Source: a virus
DNA length: 21,270 nucleotides
IMG/VR virus record: IMGVR_UViG_3300032333_000172
Coordinates: 1-21,270 of that record
Reading direction: 5' to 3' (one strand)
This document shows, piece by piece, positions 20,630-21,270 of the stretch. Under the pieces are notes generated by a model, which ran no database searches, had not been told where the DNA came from, and worked only from the letters and a program-made list of their open reading frames with translations. The translations under genes were made by a program, and so were the position numbers. Position 1 is the stretch's first letter, and each line of letters starts with the position of its first letter.

Positions 20630-21270
20630 GCTGGCATAGCCTCCGCCTCTTGTGGCTGGTCTTCTACCTGTCCGCGTAGCTGATTCATATGGTCAACCAA
20701 GAGCTGCTGTTCTTCTGGGTGTCGAGCAGCGAAGTCTGGACCATTAATCTCTTGAGCAACCTGTTCGAGTTCCTGTGCTGCTGCCTCTTTTGCCATCTGT
20801 TCTTTGGATTTCTTTACCTGGTCAGCATCGATATCGAAGGCGTCAAGGATGAGGGTATCGAGCTTGTCTTGGTCGATGGATGGGTCTTGGTCAAAGAGCT
20901 GTTTCAATTGGAGCAACTTCTCACGCTTGGCAGTCTTTGGTTCCACGAACGTGCTCATTGGGGAGACTTTGAAATCGAAGCTAAACTGTCGCATCGTGGT
21001 TGGATCGTACTGTCGCCATTCCAAGTCTTCATCACCACTGATTGCAAAGACCATTTCCTTGTCGATGTACTGCTGAATGTTCGAGATGGTCTGCTCACCA
21101 ATCTGTTGAATAGCGTCGTCGATGAGGATGGATTGTGTCTTGAATCGAAGCGATGTCTGTTCGGCGGCTAACGATGCACCTGTTGCGGTATTGCCACCTT
21201 GTACGCCTACGTCATTCCCACCAATCACTGCATCGTTTACACCGGACCGAACCTGCATATCTCGGATAAC
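20626..21270 (-). CDS. Portal protein, C-terminal part (runs off right edge)
   Basis: 214 residues of an open frame that continues beyond base 21270; the N-terminal part lies outside the window. The visible sequence begins VIRDMQVRSGVNDAVIGGND and has GGNTATGASLAAEQTSLRF, a hallmark of portal proteins near the crown/stem region ('TATE.sl..eq.slR'). It then has DDAIQQIGEQTISNIQQYIDKEM, KVSPMSTFVEPKTAKREKLLQLKQLF and a Gln/Glu-rich helical end. It would form the dodecameric ring through which DNA is packaged. Terminase genes are expected upstream, to the right of this window. Confidence 0.88.
   Translation of the reverse strand, partial: VIRDMQVRSGVNDAVIGGNDVGVQGGNTATGASLAAEQTSLRFKTQSILIDDAIQQIGEQTISNIQQYIDKEMVFAISGDEDLEWRQYDPTTMRQFSFDFKVSPMSTFVEPKTAKREKLLQLKQLFDQDPSIDQDKLDTLILDAFDIDADQVKKSKEQMAKEAAAQELEQVAQEINGPDFAARHPEEQQLLVDHMNQLRGQVEDQPQEAEAMPA

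Overview
The window is a piece of a double-stranded DNA tailed-phage genome, or an integrated copy of one, and not ordinary bacterial chromosome. All genes but one lie on the minus strand, are packed end to end, and include a recognisable virion module. The gene set (portal, scaffold, HK97-type capsid protein, a gp4/gp6-like adaptor and a ~470-residue propeller-type tail protein) fits a short-tailed, P22-like architecture. The host cannot be named from this sequence. Base composition looks near 50% GC, TGA is used as a stop (many ATGA overlaps), and most genes have purine-rich Shine-Dalgarno sites. I saw no tRNA, rRNA, CRISPR array, integrase or lysis gene. No gene-free stretch exceeds 300 bases; the longest is about 128 bases (20301-20428) and holds hairpins.

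Reading in the direction of transcription (right to left): portal C-terminal part (to 20626), a 66-residue protein, scaffold (20300-19581) and major capsid protein (19563-18685). Next, where P22-like phages go straight from coat to adaptor gene, there is about 14.5 kb of extra genes. These are an 80-residue unknown protein, a GT-A glycosyltransferase, an unknown AT-rich gene, a GT4 glycosyltransferase, a methyltransferase, a GT2, an FkbM methyltransferase, an HNH endonuclease, a sugar nucleotidyltransferase, a HAD phosphatase, a zinc-ribbon protein and another GT2. They continue with a 340-residue virion-like protein, a GT2, a further GT-A protein, another methyltransferase, and a GT-A enzyme that resembles polypeptide GalNAc-transferases. 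After a plus-strand HNH gene comes a 1047-residue protein with two long Ser/Thr/Pro (mucin-like) tracts. The virion module then resumes with the adaptor (3928-3266), small and beta-rich tail proteins, an HNH-AP2 endonuclease, a BppU-like domain protein, a gp10-like protein and a truncated protein running off the left edge.

My main hypothesis is that the insert is a self-contained virion glycosylation system. It has a nucleotidyltransferase and HAD enzyme to supply an activated sugar, six glycosyltransferases and three methyltransferases to build and cap a glycan, and a Ser/Thr/Pro-rich surface protein as the likely acceptor. The enzyme beside that acceptor carries motifs of the enzymes that start mucin-type O-glycosylation. 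Regulation seems to rest on translational coupling (a long series of ATGA, GTGA and TAATG overlaps). It may also use a two-box 40-bp repeat placed before virion genes and a hairpin that covers the adaptor ribosome-binding site. Two of the three homing-type HNH genes look leaderless, with their own promoters.
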